Numbered from the stretch's first letter, positions 12,109 through 24,940 are shown. The stretch is 64,000 nucleotides of DNA from Galeruca laticollis (GCA_963921935.1 OY998184.1:28201567-28265566); one strand, 5' to 3'. Notes: generated by a model not told the origin, from the letters alone. Translations and numbers: made by a program.

Positions 12109-12349
12109 TTAGTGTTTTAAATGAAACTCGCGGTTTCTAGTTAATACCACAATATGATTAAAATTGTTAAAAATTCTAAAAAATTGACAATTGTTTCGAT
12201 AAATCAATATCATCGAAACAATTGTCAATTTTTTAGAATTTTCAACAATTTTAATTACATTGTGGTATTAACTAGAAACCGTGAGTTTCATTTAAAACAC
12301 TAATATGAGTAGATTCCACGAAGTAAGGGTCGAGACAGTTAATTTCATT
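12109..12349. mobile_element. palindromic Penelope family 1 derivative (snapback, no coding sequence)
   Basis: About 95 bp starting TTAGTGTTTTAAATG is repeated inverted after a loop of roughly a dozen bases near 12201-12212. The right arm then runs on into the family terminus (rc of TTAACTGTCTCGACCC), ending at 12349. It therefore consists only of two inverted copies of the PLE end, with no open frame. A 13 bp near-perfect target duplication flanks it. Confidence 0.8.
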
Positions 12350-12806
12350 AAATATGATGACATTAGTCAAAAAATTCCTGAGCTAAAATGGATGAAATGA
12401 AAATATCTTTTTTAAATTTCGTTATTTAACCTATTATTTTTCCATAAAATCCTATACATATTAGATCTTGAAAAACTAGAGGCGTTATCCATCTGTTCAA
12501 TTACGTTATAAAAATACGCTCACGTTGCCAATACATTTCACAACATTGTTCAAAAAAAGTTTCACGTATAATGCAGAGGTTTTGTATAATGAAGTTGACA
12601 ACATATTTAAGAGTCTCATGCTTAATAGATTAGGACTATTTATGTTGTATAATTGATCTGTAATAGTGTTGCTTACTTGTATTTGCAGTCATTACTTTCT
12701 AATGTTTTTGTATAACTTGTATTTGTTATAGTATTTTGTAAGGTTTAAGTGTAAGACTAACCTCATGCTAAATTTCGCCTTCAATAAAGTCGATTATTAT
12801 TATTTA

Positions 12807-13600
12807 GGAGTGTAAATGAATCATCACAAGTTAAATTAAAGAACTACTCTATAGTCGAGAATGCGAAACTTAGATACTAGAAGAGAAAATAATCAGGAAA
12901 GTTCAGGTCACTTAGAGGAGAGGTCTATGAAGGTATGTTTTCTAGGATTAACGAAGTAGACTACAAGAAATACTGATACATTAAGAACAAACAAGAAAAG
13001 GTATCTTCCATAGTCTGAAAAAGAATAAACTGGCATTCTATTTTCGAACAAATAACATTGAGGTTTGTTAGCTTGGACTACTGAAAGGAAGTTTGCCATC
13101 ATGAGCATATAGGAATACCTACAGTTTTAAAAAATATAATACAAATAATTTGGTCGATAGATTTCCTCAACATCAACATGTTTTGTATTCCGAAAATAAC
13201 AGATGCTTTTTTAAATTTGGTAATTTAAATTTTAGTTATGTTGTTGTGACTTTGTTCAAACTTTTTGGTTATTTATCAGATCAAATTGTCATCAGGTTTG
13301 TTCATTTCAAGAGATTAGTCCAAATTTGATTCGTTGATTGTCTAATTCGTTTGTCATCATGATTTGATATTTCTTAATCATAATTTGTTATCTTCTTCTC
13401 TAGTGGTGTGCTAGTTTGCTATCGTTTGCGTATTTTTTATGTGTGTATGAAAACACGAAAGATGATGCCTCACAGATTCCTTTATGGTGAGTGATGAGTT
13501 GATATGTGTAAAAAAGTTTTTTATTTTGATATATATGCTTAATTTAATTAACATGTTAAATTTTAGATCTACATTTTACAGATAAATTCTCCTATTTAAG
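12807..13600. other. GH20 intron sequence, nothing recognised
   Basis: Follows the LINE 3' tail and runs to the next GH20 exon. AT-rich, with no repeat or coding signal that I can name. Confidence 0.5.
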
Positions 13601-13928
13601 GTTTGGTGCTTACAATCCAACGAAAATTTATACAAGAGAAAATATAAAAAATCTCATTGAATATGCCAAAACTAGAGGAGTCAGGATTCTTATTGAAATT
13701 GACGGCCCCTCTCATGCTGGAATGGGGTGGCAATGGGGTTACGATGCAGGTTTTGGTAATTTAGCAGTTTGCGTTAATAAACAACCATGGAGATTGTTTT
13801 GTATTCAACCTCCTTGCGGTCAGTTGAATCCCGCTAATCAAAAACTGTATGATGTTCTAACAGATTTGTATAGAGATATTGTCGATATGACTCCAGATAG
13901 CTTGATGTTTCATCAAGGTGGCGATGAG
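13601..13928 (+). CDS. GH20 beta-N-acetylhexosaminidase, exon B (catalytic HxGGDE)
   Basis: The exon begins after TATTTAAG and its first base completes the lysine codon left open by the exon ending at 8411. It then reads FGAYNPTKIYTRENIKNL. Conserved GH20 blocks follow: YAKTRGVRILIEIDGPSHAG, GWQWGYDAGFGNLAVCVN and the Cys-containing PPCGQLNPAN. It ends with FHQGGDE, the signature carrying the catalytic Asp-Glu pair. In this family the Asp orients the substrate acetamido group and the Glu is the general acid. The donor is GTTTGT directly after the Glu codon (phase 0). The picked acceptor is the only nearby AG that keeps the frame. The exon looks intact, with no stop. The next exon is 17 kb away, beyond a Jockey-like LINE and a nested DDE element. 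Confidence 0.93.
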
Positions 13929-15045
13929 GTTTGTATAAAAATTATCTGTATCTTCAAATAAGCTACGAGAAAGAGTCTAACAATGATAATTAATCAACCA
14001 ATACCAATACAAATTTGAGATTCTCATGAAAATAAAATGTATACAATATTAGGTCAGATAGAAACTGCCCTTCCCATTCATGAATATAAATCAATATTGT
14101 GTATAAATTTATAATAAACCATAATAATAACAAAACAAATATCTATATTTACGATATTCTGGCTTGCTGGATCAGAAACAGGCTAAAAGTAGAATCAGAG
14201 ATCCATTCCTACAAAGAGTGAGCTCTTCATTAAAATCCTACTCGTACGGTGAAAATCTGACATGCTTTCAACACTCATGCTGTCCTCGATTTACCGAAAT
14301 TTTCTGTAATCTTGAAATGGTCAAGTACGAATCTGTAAGATATTCAAATAGCGATAAGCGCTACGATCACGAAGCAAAAATGTCACTACCCAACGTCATC
14401 AATTCCCAGAACCATCTTACCAAGAAAAGAGGGTAGCAGAGTTCCAATACTGATCTGCGTAGAAAACTGCGATAATTTTCTATTAGCGAAGCTCCAACAT
14501 TAGATTTTCATAGATTTATCTCAAAAGCAGATTAAAGCTATTTCGCAAGCACAATCGAGAATTCGGAAGTCCTCAGAAGTACACGGTCTTAAGAAACAGT
14601 TCATGGTCAACACAGTCACTGAATCGACCACATTAATAAAGATTCATTAATGAGCACATCATAAGGAATTTGTCATTAAAGACTCAAATATTGCTTCAGA
14701 CAACTGTAGAACATGCTAGCGATCCTAATAAACCGTACAATACATAAAACTGGGGTAATTATTCATGTCAAATACCGACCATCTGCTTAGGCACAATCAG
14801 CTCTTTCGCGATTTGCATCAGAAAATTATCATTAAATTTGGTTAGGTCAAAATCTACTCTTCGCATTTTGAGAACAAGCCGTAAACAGTGATAAGTATCG
14901 CCGATTATGAAGTCTACTATCGGAGGTCTATGACAAACGATTGACAGGGGATAAATAACTAGCCAGATATTGTAGATATAAAGACTAACTCGGGTCTCTT
15001 CGCGAATGCTGCTGTTGCAATCAACAATAATATTTTGGATATGTG
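13929..15045. other. GH20 intron sequence, nothing recognised
   Basis: A 90-codon open frame at 14164-14436 has no recognisable motif. The part after 14440 is higher in complexity than its surroundings and may be an old mobile element, but I cannot name it. Confidence 0.4.
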
Positions 15046-15057
15046 TAGAAAGAAAAT

Positions 15058-16419
15058 TGAGTGAATGAAAACGACGAATACTCAGTGTGTATTTGTTTAT
15101 TAATTTCCAGCTAAGCGCTTTCGGCTATTAAGCCATTCTCAAAGCTGTCCTATGAAAATTACAAAGTTTGTGAAATTTTGAAAAAACAATTTAAAAAAGT
15201 TGAACTTACGTCATTTAAAAAATAGGTGTCGAAACCATCCAGTTGATTAAGAACAATGTTCAAAGTTGAATCATTGTTATGATTAAGTCATTGAATTAAA
15301 AACATTAAAATAACCCTATTGGAAGGGTGTAAAATTATAATTTACATGATGTAAATTCATTCAAAAATAAAAACTGAATGAAAACCGGTGACAAGTTTGA
15401 CGTTAAAATTACGGTGGCTAATAAGGTTGAGCAAACTTAAAATAGAAGAAAGAAGAAATAGAGGTAAATAATGAATAGAAGATAGAAAAGACTCTTTCAT
15501 TCGCCTTTTACGAATCAGCAGAGTCCTGGGCGAAATATTCTTGGACCGGATCGCCACGGTGAGAATGTAAGTCGAACGACGTAGAGGACCACAAGGTTTT
15601 GAACAGAGGCTGAAATTTACAATTAAGATGTACCTGTGTGTTGAGGCAGTTTTCTGAGTTAACATTAATTTCCCTGAGTATTTCTAGATCCTCAAGCAAG
15701 TCCATCTTCCTAAAGTTGTTCCTGGGAATGTTATGTAGGATTTTTGAGTTACGTGATGGAGAAATACTCAGGGAAATGAATGTTAACTCAGAAAACTGCC
15801 TCAACACACAGGTACATCTTAATTGTAAATTTCAGCCTCTGTTCAAAACCTTGTGGTCCTCTACGGCGTTCGACTTACATTCTCACCGTGGCGATCCGGT
15901 CCAAGAATATTTCGCCCAGCACTCTGCTGATTCGTAAAAGGCGAATGAAAGAGTCTTTTCTATCTTCTATTCATTATTTACCTCTATTTCTTCTATTTTA
16001 AGTTTGCTCAACCTTATTAGCCACCGTAATTTTAACGTCAAACTTGTCACCGGTTTTCATTCAGTTTTTATTTTTGAATGAATTTACATCATGTAAATTA
16101 TAATTTTACACCCTTCCAATAGGGTTATTTTAATGTTTTTAATTCAATGAATTAATCATAACAATGATTCAACTTTGAACATTGTTCTTAATCAACTGGA
16201 TGGTTTCGACACCTATTTTTTAAATGAAGTAAGTTCAACTTTTTTAAATTGTTTTTTCAAAATTTCACAAACTTTGTAATTTTCATAGGACAGCTTTGAG
16301 AATGGCTTAATAGCCGAAAGCGCTTAGCTGGAAATTAATAAACAAATACACACTGAGTATTCGTCGTTTTCATTCACTCAATTTACATCTAGTGTGTACA
16401 CCATATCCACAGACAGTTC
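15058..16419. mobile_element. Penelope-like family 2 foldback (inverted dimer)
   Basis: Two inverted arms of about 620 bp (about 15058-15687 and 15760-16383) flank a unique centre of about 70 bp. Each arm encodes the same C-terminal protein end reading outward from the centre (ENCLNTQVHLNCKFQPLF), preceded by a LLEDLEILREI block. This resembles the segment that follows the GIY-YIG domain in PLE proteins. Each arm then carries a terminal segment with the hairpin GGCTTAATAGCC next to GAAAGCGCTTAGCTGG. A one-sided tail, 16384-16419, completes the element. The flanks are TAGAAAGAAAAT at 15046-15057 and 16420-16431, a perfect 12 bp target duplication. A shorter relative is at 53406-53931. Confidence 0.75.
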
Positions 16420-16431
16420 TAGAAAGAAAAT

Positions 16432-17259
16432 GACAAAATACACTGATCTGGTCATGGGACAGATGTGGAATGCTCAAAGAATAAAGGTTGTAGGTCTTAC
16501 GGTCTCATCAATAATAATAATAATAATAATAACAAAATTATTCAACTGTATCCCAGTACTTACCTAACTATACTAATTATTGTGCTCTCATTTTGGAGAG
16601 TGTGAACCAACAATAGAGTCGATTACTATCATATAGCCAAGAAAGTAGTGATTTTTCTTCCAAGAAACTGTTTTGAAAAGAGTTATTTCCACACTTGTAG
16701 ATGTGTAAGTGTGAATCCTATCTCTCTGTTTGTTCACTTACATTTCGGGGTAAATATTATTTATTAACTTATCTTTTAGCTTATATGGTATAGTTGGGGT
16801 AAGAGATATAGTGAGAACTTTAAGGTTTCGGCTTATCGTTTGACTTGAATACCATCATAGTCTAGTCTATATTATTTAAAATGCTTATTTGGCGATATAT
16901 TCATTTAATATTATAATTTCAACTAGTAATCGTTAAAATGTATTAAATACTTTTTAATTATTAAATACATTTATCGACTGTCTAACGATTATTTTTAACC
17001 CGCAATTATGGAGAGCCATCCTACTTTTTAATATACTTAGCGTTAATGTATAGAACAAAATGCATTCCTTTAAACAATACTAACCTATTTATATTTAAAA
17101 ACATCTTAAACAAACACCAAACAATTAACACTGCCGTTTTATTAATAAGAATTAGGAATATAAATTTCAAATAACTTAATATTTTTCCAATATTTTACTG
17201 AACTATAAGTATATTTTGAGATGGCAATTTTTTCGAGCACAACAGGTGTTCACCACCGA
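16432..17259. other. GH20 intron sequence with an ATA microsatellite
   Basis: A run of ATA repeats lies at about 16507-16532. Otherwise AT-rich unique sequence without recognised features. Confidence 0.5.
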
Positions 17260-17419
17260 CACTCACTCTTTAGCTGGTAGGCTGACATCGAGAAAGAGTG
17301 TAGTGTGTTCTGAGGAATTTGTATAAGTATATATTTTTTTATTATTTCCTGCAAATTTACAATCTACTATAAAAAATAGAGTAACAAGTAAATGATTTGT
17401 TATAGATAGAAGGCATGAG

Positions 17420-20050
17420 TTAGGTACCACCCAGTGACGGTCCTTCTGGCCAGATTCGTTTGAATCTACTGTCCTCAAATGGTGGGTTGAATAGGATAAT
17501 GATTAGTTCGTTGTCGTGATCTGTACATCTATTTCTATATTTGTTTGAATGTGTTCTGATGACATCACCGATATATGGAATTCTTAGATCGTTATGAATA
17601 GTTCGATTTGATACGTACCATGGTGCATTTAGAATTATTTGAAGAGTTTTGGATTGGAAGGACTGTAAAATTTTAGTATTCGATGGCTTGGTACACCCAC
17701 ACAGTTCAATGCCATATGTCCAAATTAGTGTTAATATAGTTTTATAAATTAAAATTGTAATTTCTAGTAACAGCTGTGAATTTTTATTAATTAGCGTGCA
17801 CCTACTTTTGAGTTTTAAATCCAATTAATTGTTATCTTTTGGTTTTAATGTGTGTGGACCACGTCAATTTCTGATCCAGGTGGAGACCAAGGTATTTGAC
17901 TTCATTCTTTATAGGTATGGGAGCATTGTCAATGTTAACATGAGCACAGATACTTCTTTTTGTGGTGAAAGTAATCTGGCAGGATTTATTTGCATTTACT
18001 TGTATTTTCTACTTTTTTAGGTTTAGGTTTAGATAGTTTTGTAACTCGCTAGAAGCACTTACGGGATCAGTGTCAGATGATAATATTGCTGTATCATCAG
18101 CGAAAGTTGCTAAGTCTGTCTCTTGAGTTATTGGTATATCAGCTGTAAATAGCAAAAATAAGAAGGGTCCCAGGACACTACCTTGAGGTACTCCAGATTT
18201 GATTTGATAGCAAGTTGAGAGTTCATCTTCATAATTTATTTGAAAGCGTCTCTCTTTTAAGTAGGATTTTAAAATGAGGTGTAGTTGATCAGGGATATTT
18301 TTCTTGATTTTTTAGAGGATACCTTTGTGCCATACCCTATCGAAGGCTTATTGAACGTCGAGGAACACTACAGTACACATTTTCTTAGTTTCAAAACTTT
18401 TTTTAATTTTATTTAGTGGTCTGTGGCACTGCTGAATTGTTGAGTGCTCTATTCAAAACCCAAATTGATAGTTAGGAATAAGGTCTTCAATAGGGATTGC
18501 AGCTTCAATCCTGTTTAAAATTAGCCGTTCAAAAACTTTGAACATTATGGGAAGATGACTTATTGGCCGGTATGAACTTGCTTCACTTTTTGGTTTTACC
18601 GGCTTATTAATCATTGGTATGTATGCGCGTTTCTACTGACCAGGAAAATGGCATAATCTCAACATACTATTAAATATTGTAGTCAACAGTACTACTGCTT
18701 TTCTTGTCAGCTTTTTTAAGACTTCTGCAACTATGAGGTCGAGTCCGGGGCTTTATGTGATTTAAGGTATTTTAGTTCTTTGTGTACTTCAGTAGGGGAA
18801 AATATTTTTAATGGAGGTGACAGTTGACATGGTGATTCTAAGGATGCTGCTATAGCATCGTCTTCAATATCAATTTCATGCGGGATAAAAAGTACTGTAG
18901 TAAGGAATTCAGCGAATGTGTTGGCCTTTTCAGAATTAGATCGAGCCCAAGTACCATCAGTTTTTCTTATTGGTGATACAGCTACCACAGTTCTTTTCAA
19001 TTTATTTGTTGCTTTCCACAAGGAATGCTCTTCAGGGGACAAATTTGATAAATATATCTGAAAGGATTCATTTCTCGTTTCTCGAATAGCTCTACTAGGG
19101 TTTCGAGTAAGATTATTTAAAATGTGTTTTGTATACTAATTTTCCTTCTCTGCCGTGCTCTACGCATTTCAGTAACAAGTTCTTTTATATGGAGAGGAAT
19201 GTTATATTTAGAATTTTATGTTTTGTGGTCCGTTGGTGTGGCATGCCAAGTAGCTTCTTGAATCACAGTTGATAGGTGCTGAACTACTTCTTCAATTTCG
19301 TGTTTAGTTTTTAGCCGCCAGTCTAATTTAATATTTGCGTTAACTTGTTGGAATTTGACCCAGTCTGTTTTGTTGTTAGATATCCTCAGTGGTGCTATTT
19401 TTCAAATTGGTCTGGTACTCATCGTTATGATGATAGGACTGTGATCCGAGCTTAAATCAGAATTCAATATCGCAGTAAACATCGGATATACCTTTAGTTA
19501 GTGCGAAGTCTAGTAAGTCGGGGATTTTATTTAAGTCGGTTGACCAGTAAGTTGGCTCACCTGTTGACAAAATATGTATTTGATTTTGTTGAATACTTTT
19601 TAATATGTTTCTTCCTTTTGGCATGATTAGTCTAGACCCCCATGTGGTATGCATTGCATCCCAATCACCTGCTATTAGAAAGTTCGTATTGAATTCAGTG
19701 AATAGTTCATTATATCCTTCATGACTTATATTGTGTCGAGGTGGACTACTCGTATGCACTAAAGCAATTGTTATTGGTCTGTTGTCCATTTTGAGTTCAA
19801 CGCTTGTACACTGTATTTTATTAGTTACATATGGTTTTAGAACATGATGTTTAAGTGATGATTTGATGATAATTGCTGTTCCTGCATGTGCAGTTCCATC
19901 AGCATGATTTGAGAACTGAGTATTATAATATGGGATTTTGACGACTGTGTTCTGTCTTTGGAGTGACTTTCAAATATTAGGAATATATCTATTTTGTTTA
20001 CTTCTATAAATAGTATGATTTCCTGGACATGGTTACTAAAACCGTTCGCA
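17420..20050 (-). pseudogene. Jockey-like ORF2 (endonuclease and reverse transcriptase), broken
   Basis: The endonuclease part is clearest at 19789-19457: ALVHTSSPP, then AGDWDAMHTTWGSR, and LSTGEPTYWSTDLNKIPDLL, which is characteristic of Jockey elements. The reverse-transcriptase domain starts near 19042 (LWKATNKLKR, then ELKYLKSHKAPDS). It continues through 18700-18100 in several frames, including a region coding for ADDTAIL-like sequence near 18100. The C-terminus at 17824-17420 reads LTLIWTYGIELCGC and LNAPWYVSNRTIHNDLRIP. Frameshifts and stops make it inactive. The enzyme would nick target DNA and copy the element RNA in place. Confidence 0.75.
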
Positions 20051-20170
20051 TTCCATGCTGCAATCCGTATTGAATGATTGAATTTTATTTGCTTAACTTA
20101 TTTACTAATGTTGTAGTAAGTACTATGCTGTATTGGCTAATAAGCTGGTTAAACATATTTTTGAACTCGT

Positions 20171-21006
20171 TTAAAAGTCTCTCAATTTGTTTCTTATATC
20201 TAAATTGTTGCTTATAGTCTGAGGGGGCAATCCATTATTGCTTAATACTTCTGCGTAGGTCTGAATGTTTTGGGGTTGAGGATGGTTTTGACTATGAGTG
20301 TTCCTTGTGAAACTGAATTGTGATTGGTTTTGAGTATGATGGGTGGTTCTTGGTGGTTCAATTTTTATTTTGCAATATTGAATATTATCTATGTTATTTA
20401 TTTCTTTATTGTAGTTACTGGGATCAATATCAAGAAAGAACAATGGAAGCGTTTCTTCACTAACCCTGTGTCTAATATTCATTATGTTTCGACAACATGT
20501 CCTTTTTTTTCTAGATCGGTGGTAATATCTTCTAACGGTACAGAGGGGTGCAACCTTCTGATTACGACTCTGTAGGCCTTTTCTTGCTTACTCTGGTATG
20601 TGTGGTGTATTATTTTGCCTTCACGAATATGACTGATCAGCTTTCTATAAGTGTCAATAGTTAATGGGTTAATTTTTATTGTGCCATTTGATACAGCTTT
20701 AGTAGTGAACGAATTTTGACCAGTTACAGTTGTCAGCTCTTTGAGCATTGCTTTATAGTCGTTGACTAAGTAAATATATATTGGAGGAGGTTTTAGTTCT
20801 TTAGGAGTATTATCTGAATTTTCAGGGTTTGCGTTTACTGTTTCATTTTTTTTCTTGAGGGTTTTCATTGGAAAGCGATTGATATCTGTTAGAAGTTGGA
20901 ATTTTGGATGGCGTCTCACTTGAGTTTTGACGTTGACTTCATTTTCTTTTTTTTTGGGGCCTTGCTTCTGGTCAAGGATGTTTAGATGAGTTTTCTTTGT
21001 CATCAC
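20171..21006 (-). pseudogene. Jockey-like ORF1 (gag-like RNA-binding protein)
   Basis: Two adjoining frames (21006-20482 and 20482-20171) together cover a Jockey ORF1. The basic N-terminus is followed by PPPIYIYLVNDYKAML, then EKAYRVVIRRLHPSVPLEDI, which is typical of the RNA-binding gag core. After a frameshift at about 20482 comes LPLFFLDIDP and KIEPPRTTHHTQ. Intact relatives have CCHC zinc knuckles after the EPP block. Here they are missing and the sequence passes to a Gln/Asn-rich stretch ending TYAEVLS. The protein would coat the element RNA. As shown it is broken by the frameshift and by loss of the knuckles. Confidence 0.7.
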
Positions 21007-22239
21007 TAAGCACTTCAGCTTCGTCGCTAGATGTTGCGCTAAATGGGGGATAATCTTGACTTGTGTTTTGATAGCTACTTGCTGTATTTTGGTGGTTATT
21101 TATGTTTGGTTGAATTGGAGTTACTTGTTGTTGATACATTTAGTAAGGATGTTGCATTAGCTATTCTTGTTTATTGAATTCATAGAATGGAGCCTCAGTT
21201 GTCATTTGGTTGGATGTTATTGTTATATATTACATCTGTGGATTTTGTAAATTAATTGGGTACGCCACTGGAGTGGTTGATGGGTTTGTTTGCGTATTGA
21301 ACATATTGTCTGATTTATTTACACTTATACTTTTTATTTATATTTGTCTCACTTAATTACTTCTAGTTTTGATAAGTACATTTTATTTATCAAAAGACCA
21401 GTTTTTTTTTTGTTATTTCTGGTTTTTGTTATCACTTTTTCACCGGAATTCACAGCGCTTCGTATTTCAAATCGACACTTGTTTACGCTTTGAAAGTCAT
21501 ACCGAAACTATATTTATTATAAGGCAATTACGATTTTAGTTAAAAATTAGATATTTACAATGTGGCCTCCTTCGGAAATATCGAGTTCGGTCCACTATAT
21601 TGTGTGTAACAACAACGAAAATTTAAATAATTGTGATCAAAGTGGAAACAGGATTCGACGTCGTTTAAATTTGGAAACACGGAAGATAATATGTTACAAT
21701 GTGTATAAGAATCTACTGGAAAAGTTTGGTTTCGATGAAGAAATAGAATTAATGCAAGCAGTATCTGATTTCACAGAATGTGATGATATAGTATTAAAAA
21801 TTTATATTTTATTTATAATGATAGATTTTATATTTCAATAGAATGTTGTATTTAAGAGGTAAGCGACCTGAGTACCATGTGGCTCATGTTTTATATTAGG
21901 AAATATTATTTGAATATTATTTTGTCATGTGTATGTAAGAATATGTCTATGTTGAATATCGGATTTTGCAATAAGATGCAGTGTAAGCACCATGTGCCGA
22001 AATGCAATTAGAATATACATTTTACGACGTATTCTAAAAATCCAATCGATATATTAATAATTAATAAAGTTAAGTTGTTAGAGTTAACTGGCTTTTTTAA
22101 TTATATTCCCTCAATGGCCTATCGGAAGAACCTATAATATGTAATCAATACAATCATTACAAGAAGTTCCCCTGTCAACTATACGTAAAATAGCCAAGAA
22201 TGGGCCTTAGGAACAGCTCCGTCAAGCTGCCCCCCCCCG

Positions 22240-22640
22240 GTTAGATTTTTGTTACCAAAATTCTAGAACACATAAAGGGCACCTAGCACAACCTAGCACA
22301 ATAATTTTTATAGCTAGCACACCAACAGCTTACACTAAAAATGCTTTTGAATTCGGGTGGGGCCAGATTAACGCTAGCCCCCTCCCCCCCCGGCTTGCAT
22401 TTTTTCGCCAAAATGCTAGCACAGATAAAGGACACCTAGAACAACCTAGCACACCATTTTTTATAGCTAGCACACCAACAGCTCACAATAAAAATGCTTT
22501 GGAATTCGGGTAGGACCAGGTTAACGCTAGCCCCCTCCGGTTGGAATTTTTTCGCCAAAATGCTAGCACAAAGAAAAGACACCTAGCACAAAATTTTTAA
22601 TAGTTAGTACATCAACAATGCTTTTGAATTCAGGGGGTGG
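22240..22640 (+). repeat. left tandem-repeat array of the GCTAGC element
   Basis: About three degenerate units of roughly 140 bp, each with a polyC/polyG tract followed by GCTAGC-containing blocks. They are the inverse of the array at 24395-24940. Confidence 0.7.
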
Positions 22641-24394
22641 GGGACGTCTGCTAAATAATGCTATAGTTACACGAATTAATGAAAATGTTGGATATATTTG
22701 TCCCTAAACATCATTTTCCTATAAAAAATGGTCCCTAAAAAGATGTTGCCAGATTGTGCGTGATATCTATATTCTCCCATCTAGCAGGGTATTTGATTAA
22801 TTAATAATTAACTATTATTTAATTAATAATTATCTATTTATTTTCAATTAATGCTAAAAAACGAAAGAATACAAAAAACCTTCACTGTTAAAAATAATTT
22901 TGTTAAAATCATAGTAATTTTAATAAAACAAAATAATTAAATTCAACCATTTAGTCACGGAATCAGAAACAATTCGTGCACGAAGTTGCAAATTACGTCA
23001 CACTATAAAAAAGGCAACGACGAACGCTTGCGTACAGACATGTTGGATGAATAAATGTCCAAAAAAGCGAAGCCGTGTTGAATATGTCCTTTGGACAAAG
23101 TTGTGCAATCTGGGAAGGGGCGGCTGAGATCCCTAAAAATGTTCCAATATATTGAGAATACATGTTTTAGACTGATCGTGGTTCACTGTAGTCCTTATTT
23201 AAAAGAAACACTCAAACTTTATATTTAAATTTGCCAGAATATTTATTGCAGAAGTTGATGTTTAATTAACCATTGTAATGGTAACATAAATTTTGCATTT
23301 CATTATCAGATTTTTTTTAAATTCCCAAGTTAACTTAGAACGTGCAGCTTTTATTTCTTAGAGCCGGTTAATCAGAGCTACAAATATTTCTGTGGCATAT
23401 CATAAGACACCAACACTACTATGTATTTTTCAAAGTTTTTAGTATGTAACTGGCAATGTATGTTTCTTCGGTTGCAATCTTGCAACTCAGTTTTGAAGCA
23501 AATATCTTCAACCGAATGATTTGAAATTCTGTATATACGTCTAGTTTGCATGCCAATCCATGATTAGGTATGTGACGTCATTCTAAATTCAACATGGCGG
23601 ATCACCAAAGTTGCTGTACTAAAGAAAGTGGACTATTTTTTTGCTTTCTTACAATATGGGTATTAAATGGAAGGCAGCAAAATTGATGACATAGGTATTT
23701 ATATTTTTCTAAAAACTAGGTATGATCCATCTGAAGTTCTCATCGGACTTTTTAAAAGGGTCGTTAAACTGTAGGTACATCCAAACTGGCCGAATCAGAT
23801 GTTTGGGTTAAGAAAGGGTTTCCCCGAAGGGTTCATGGTTGTAATAATATGTATTCTATCTAATAACATTACAAGCAACATAGACTATATAAGTAAAACT
23901 AATGATCTAACTATTTTCATGAGTGTAATTCGATAGAATATTTCTCGATTAGACGACATAAAACTGTATTAATGCGAAATTTAAATTATTTAAACAACAT
24001 TACATGGTATTTAATTACCCCTTTTGGTTCATTTTCAATCACTTATTTTTGGATTAAACTTGAAGAATCGTTTTCAAACCGGGACATTTTTATGATATTT
24101 TAAATTAAAATTATGATAATAACAACAATTGTTACTTAGACGTTACTTAGATAAGGACTTAAAAGGGAAATTATCGGCACTGCCGGAGAGTTATCTCCGA
24201 AAAGAACCTGCTTCATTTGGAATTTTTACCATATGAGTGGAATATTCCGAAAAATTTTCGTAACTACAGTAAGAAACAATTAAACCAGCCGTTTTACATA
24301 TATATTCAACCTATTCATTTATCCATTTATTTATTCATCGAGTAAGTATAGCGTTATTTCACTGACCTCCGTCTCACTCCCCAGAATTAAAAGT

Positions 24395-24940
24395 GTAGTT
24401 GCTGTGCTAGCTATAAAAAATGGTGTGCTAGATTGTGATAGGTGTCCTTCGTTTGTGCTAGCATTTTGGCTAAAAAATTCCGACCGGAGGTAGCTAGCGT
24501 TAACCTGGCCCCACCCGCATTCCAAAGCATTTTTATTGTAAGCTGTTGGTGTGCTAGCTATAAAAAATGGTGTGATAGGTTGTGCTAGGTATCTTTTATC
24601 TGTGCTAGCATTTTGGCGAAAACATTCCAACCGGAGGGGGCTAGCGTTAACCTGGCCCCACCCGAATTCAAAGGCATTTTTATTGTAAGCTGTTGGTGTG
24701 CTAGCTATAAAAAATGGTGTGCTAGGTTCTGATAGGTGTCCTTTATATGTGCTAGTATTTTGGCGACAAAGTTCCAACCGGGGGGGGGGGGCTAGCGTTA
24801 ACCTGGCCCCACCCGAATTCAAAAGCATTTTTATTGTGAGCAGTTGGTGTGCTAGCTATAAAAATTGTTGTGCTTGGTTGTGCTCGGTGCCCTTTATGTG
24901 TGCTAGTATTTTGGTAGAAAAAATCTAACCGGGGGGGGGG
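24395..24940 (-). repeat. right tandem-repeat array of the GCTAGC element
   Basis: Four units of roughly 140 bp. The repeat has no stop in one minus frame, which creates a spurious 165-codon open frame at 24331-24828 whose product is simply the repeat translated over and over. Confidence 0.75.

Larger units (their letters stand above)
8690..12806 (+). pseudogene. CR1-like non-LTR retrotransposon, heavily degraded and twice interrupted
   Basis: Endonuclease-like sequence occurs at 8698-9115 (ARSFTFSPR-like start, RGGGLAIYH near 8860). A reverse-transcriptase region with many stops runs through 9500-10960: CGHDNITSTMLK near 9800, LRPICVLSV near 9975, LLALDFSKAFDT near 10650 and VPQGFISGPILF near 10820. 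The C-terminal part continues at 11985-12108 (YPRMDSANTDRLQKIQN) and again after 12363 (QKIPELKWMK). The 3' end carries an ATTATTATTATT run near 12795-12806, as in CR1/L2-type elements. Two Penelope-derived insertions (11000-11972 and 12109-12349) split it. Orientation is the same as the host GH20 gene. Confidence 0.7.
17260..21350 (-). mobile_element. Jockey-like non-LTR retrotransposon, near full length but decayed
   Basis: Read on the minus strand it contains an ORF1 gag-like region (21006-20171) followed by ORF2 endonuclease, reverse transcriptase and C-terminal region (about 20050-17420). The order and motifs match the Jockey group. The element is antisense to the host GH20 gene. The end points are approximate: no convincing poly(A) tail or target duplication was found. 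Confidence 0.75.

Noticed and set aside
15370..15937. Pair of about 100-codon frames on both strands as two separate genes
   Set aside because: They are the two arms of one foldback and encode the same Penelope-type C-terminus.
16300..16335. Hammerhead ribozyme in Penelope family 2 ends
   Set aside because: There is a GGC...GCC stem followed by GAAA, but the CUGANGA box before it is not present, so I report only a hairpin.
24331..24828. 165-codon minus-strand open frame
   Set aside because: It is the tandem repeat of the GCTAGC element read in a frame that happens to lack stops. The product is the same peptide pattern repeated.
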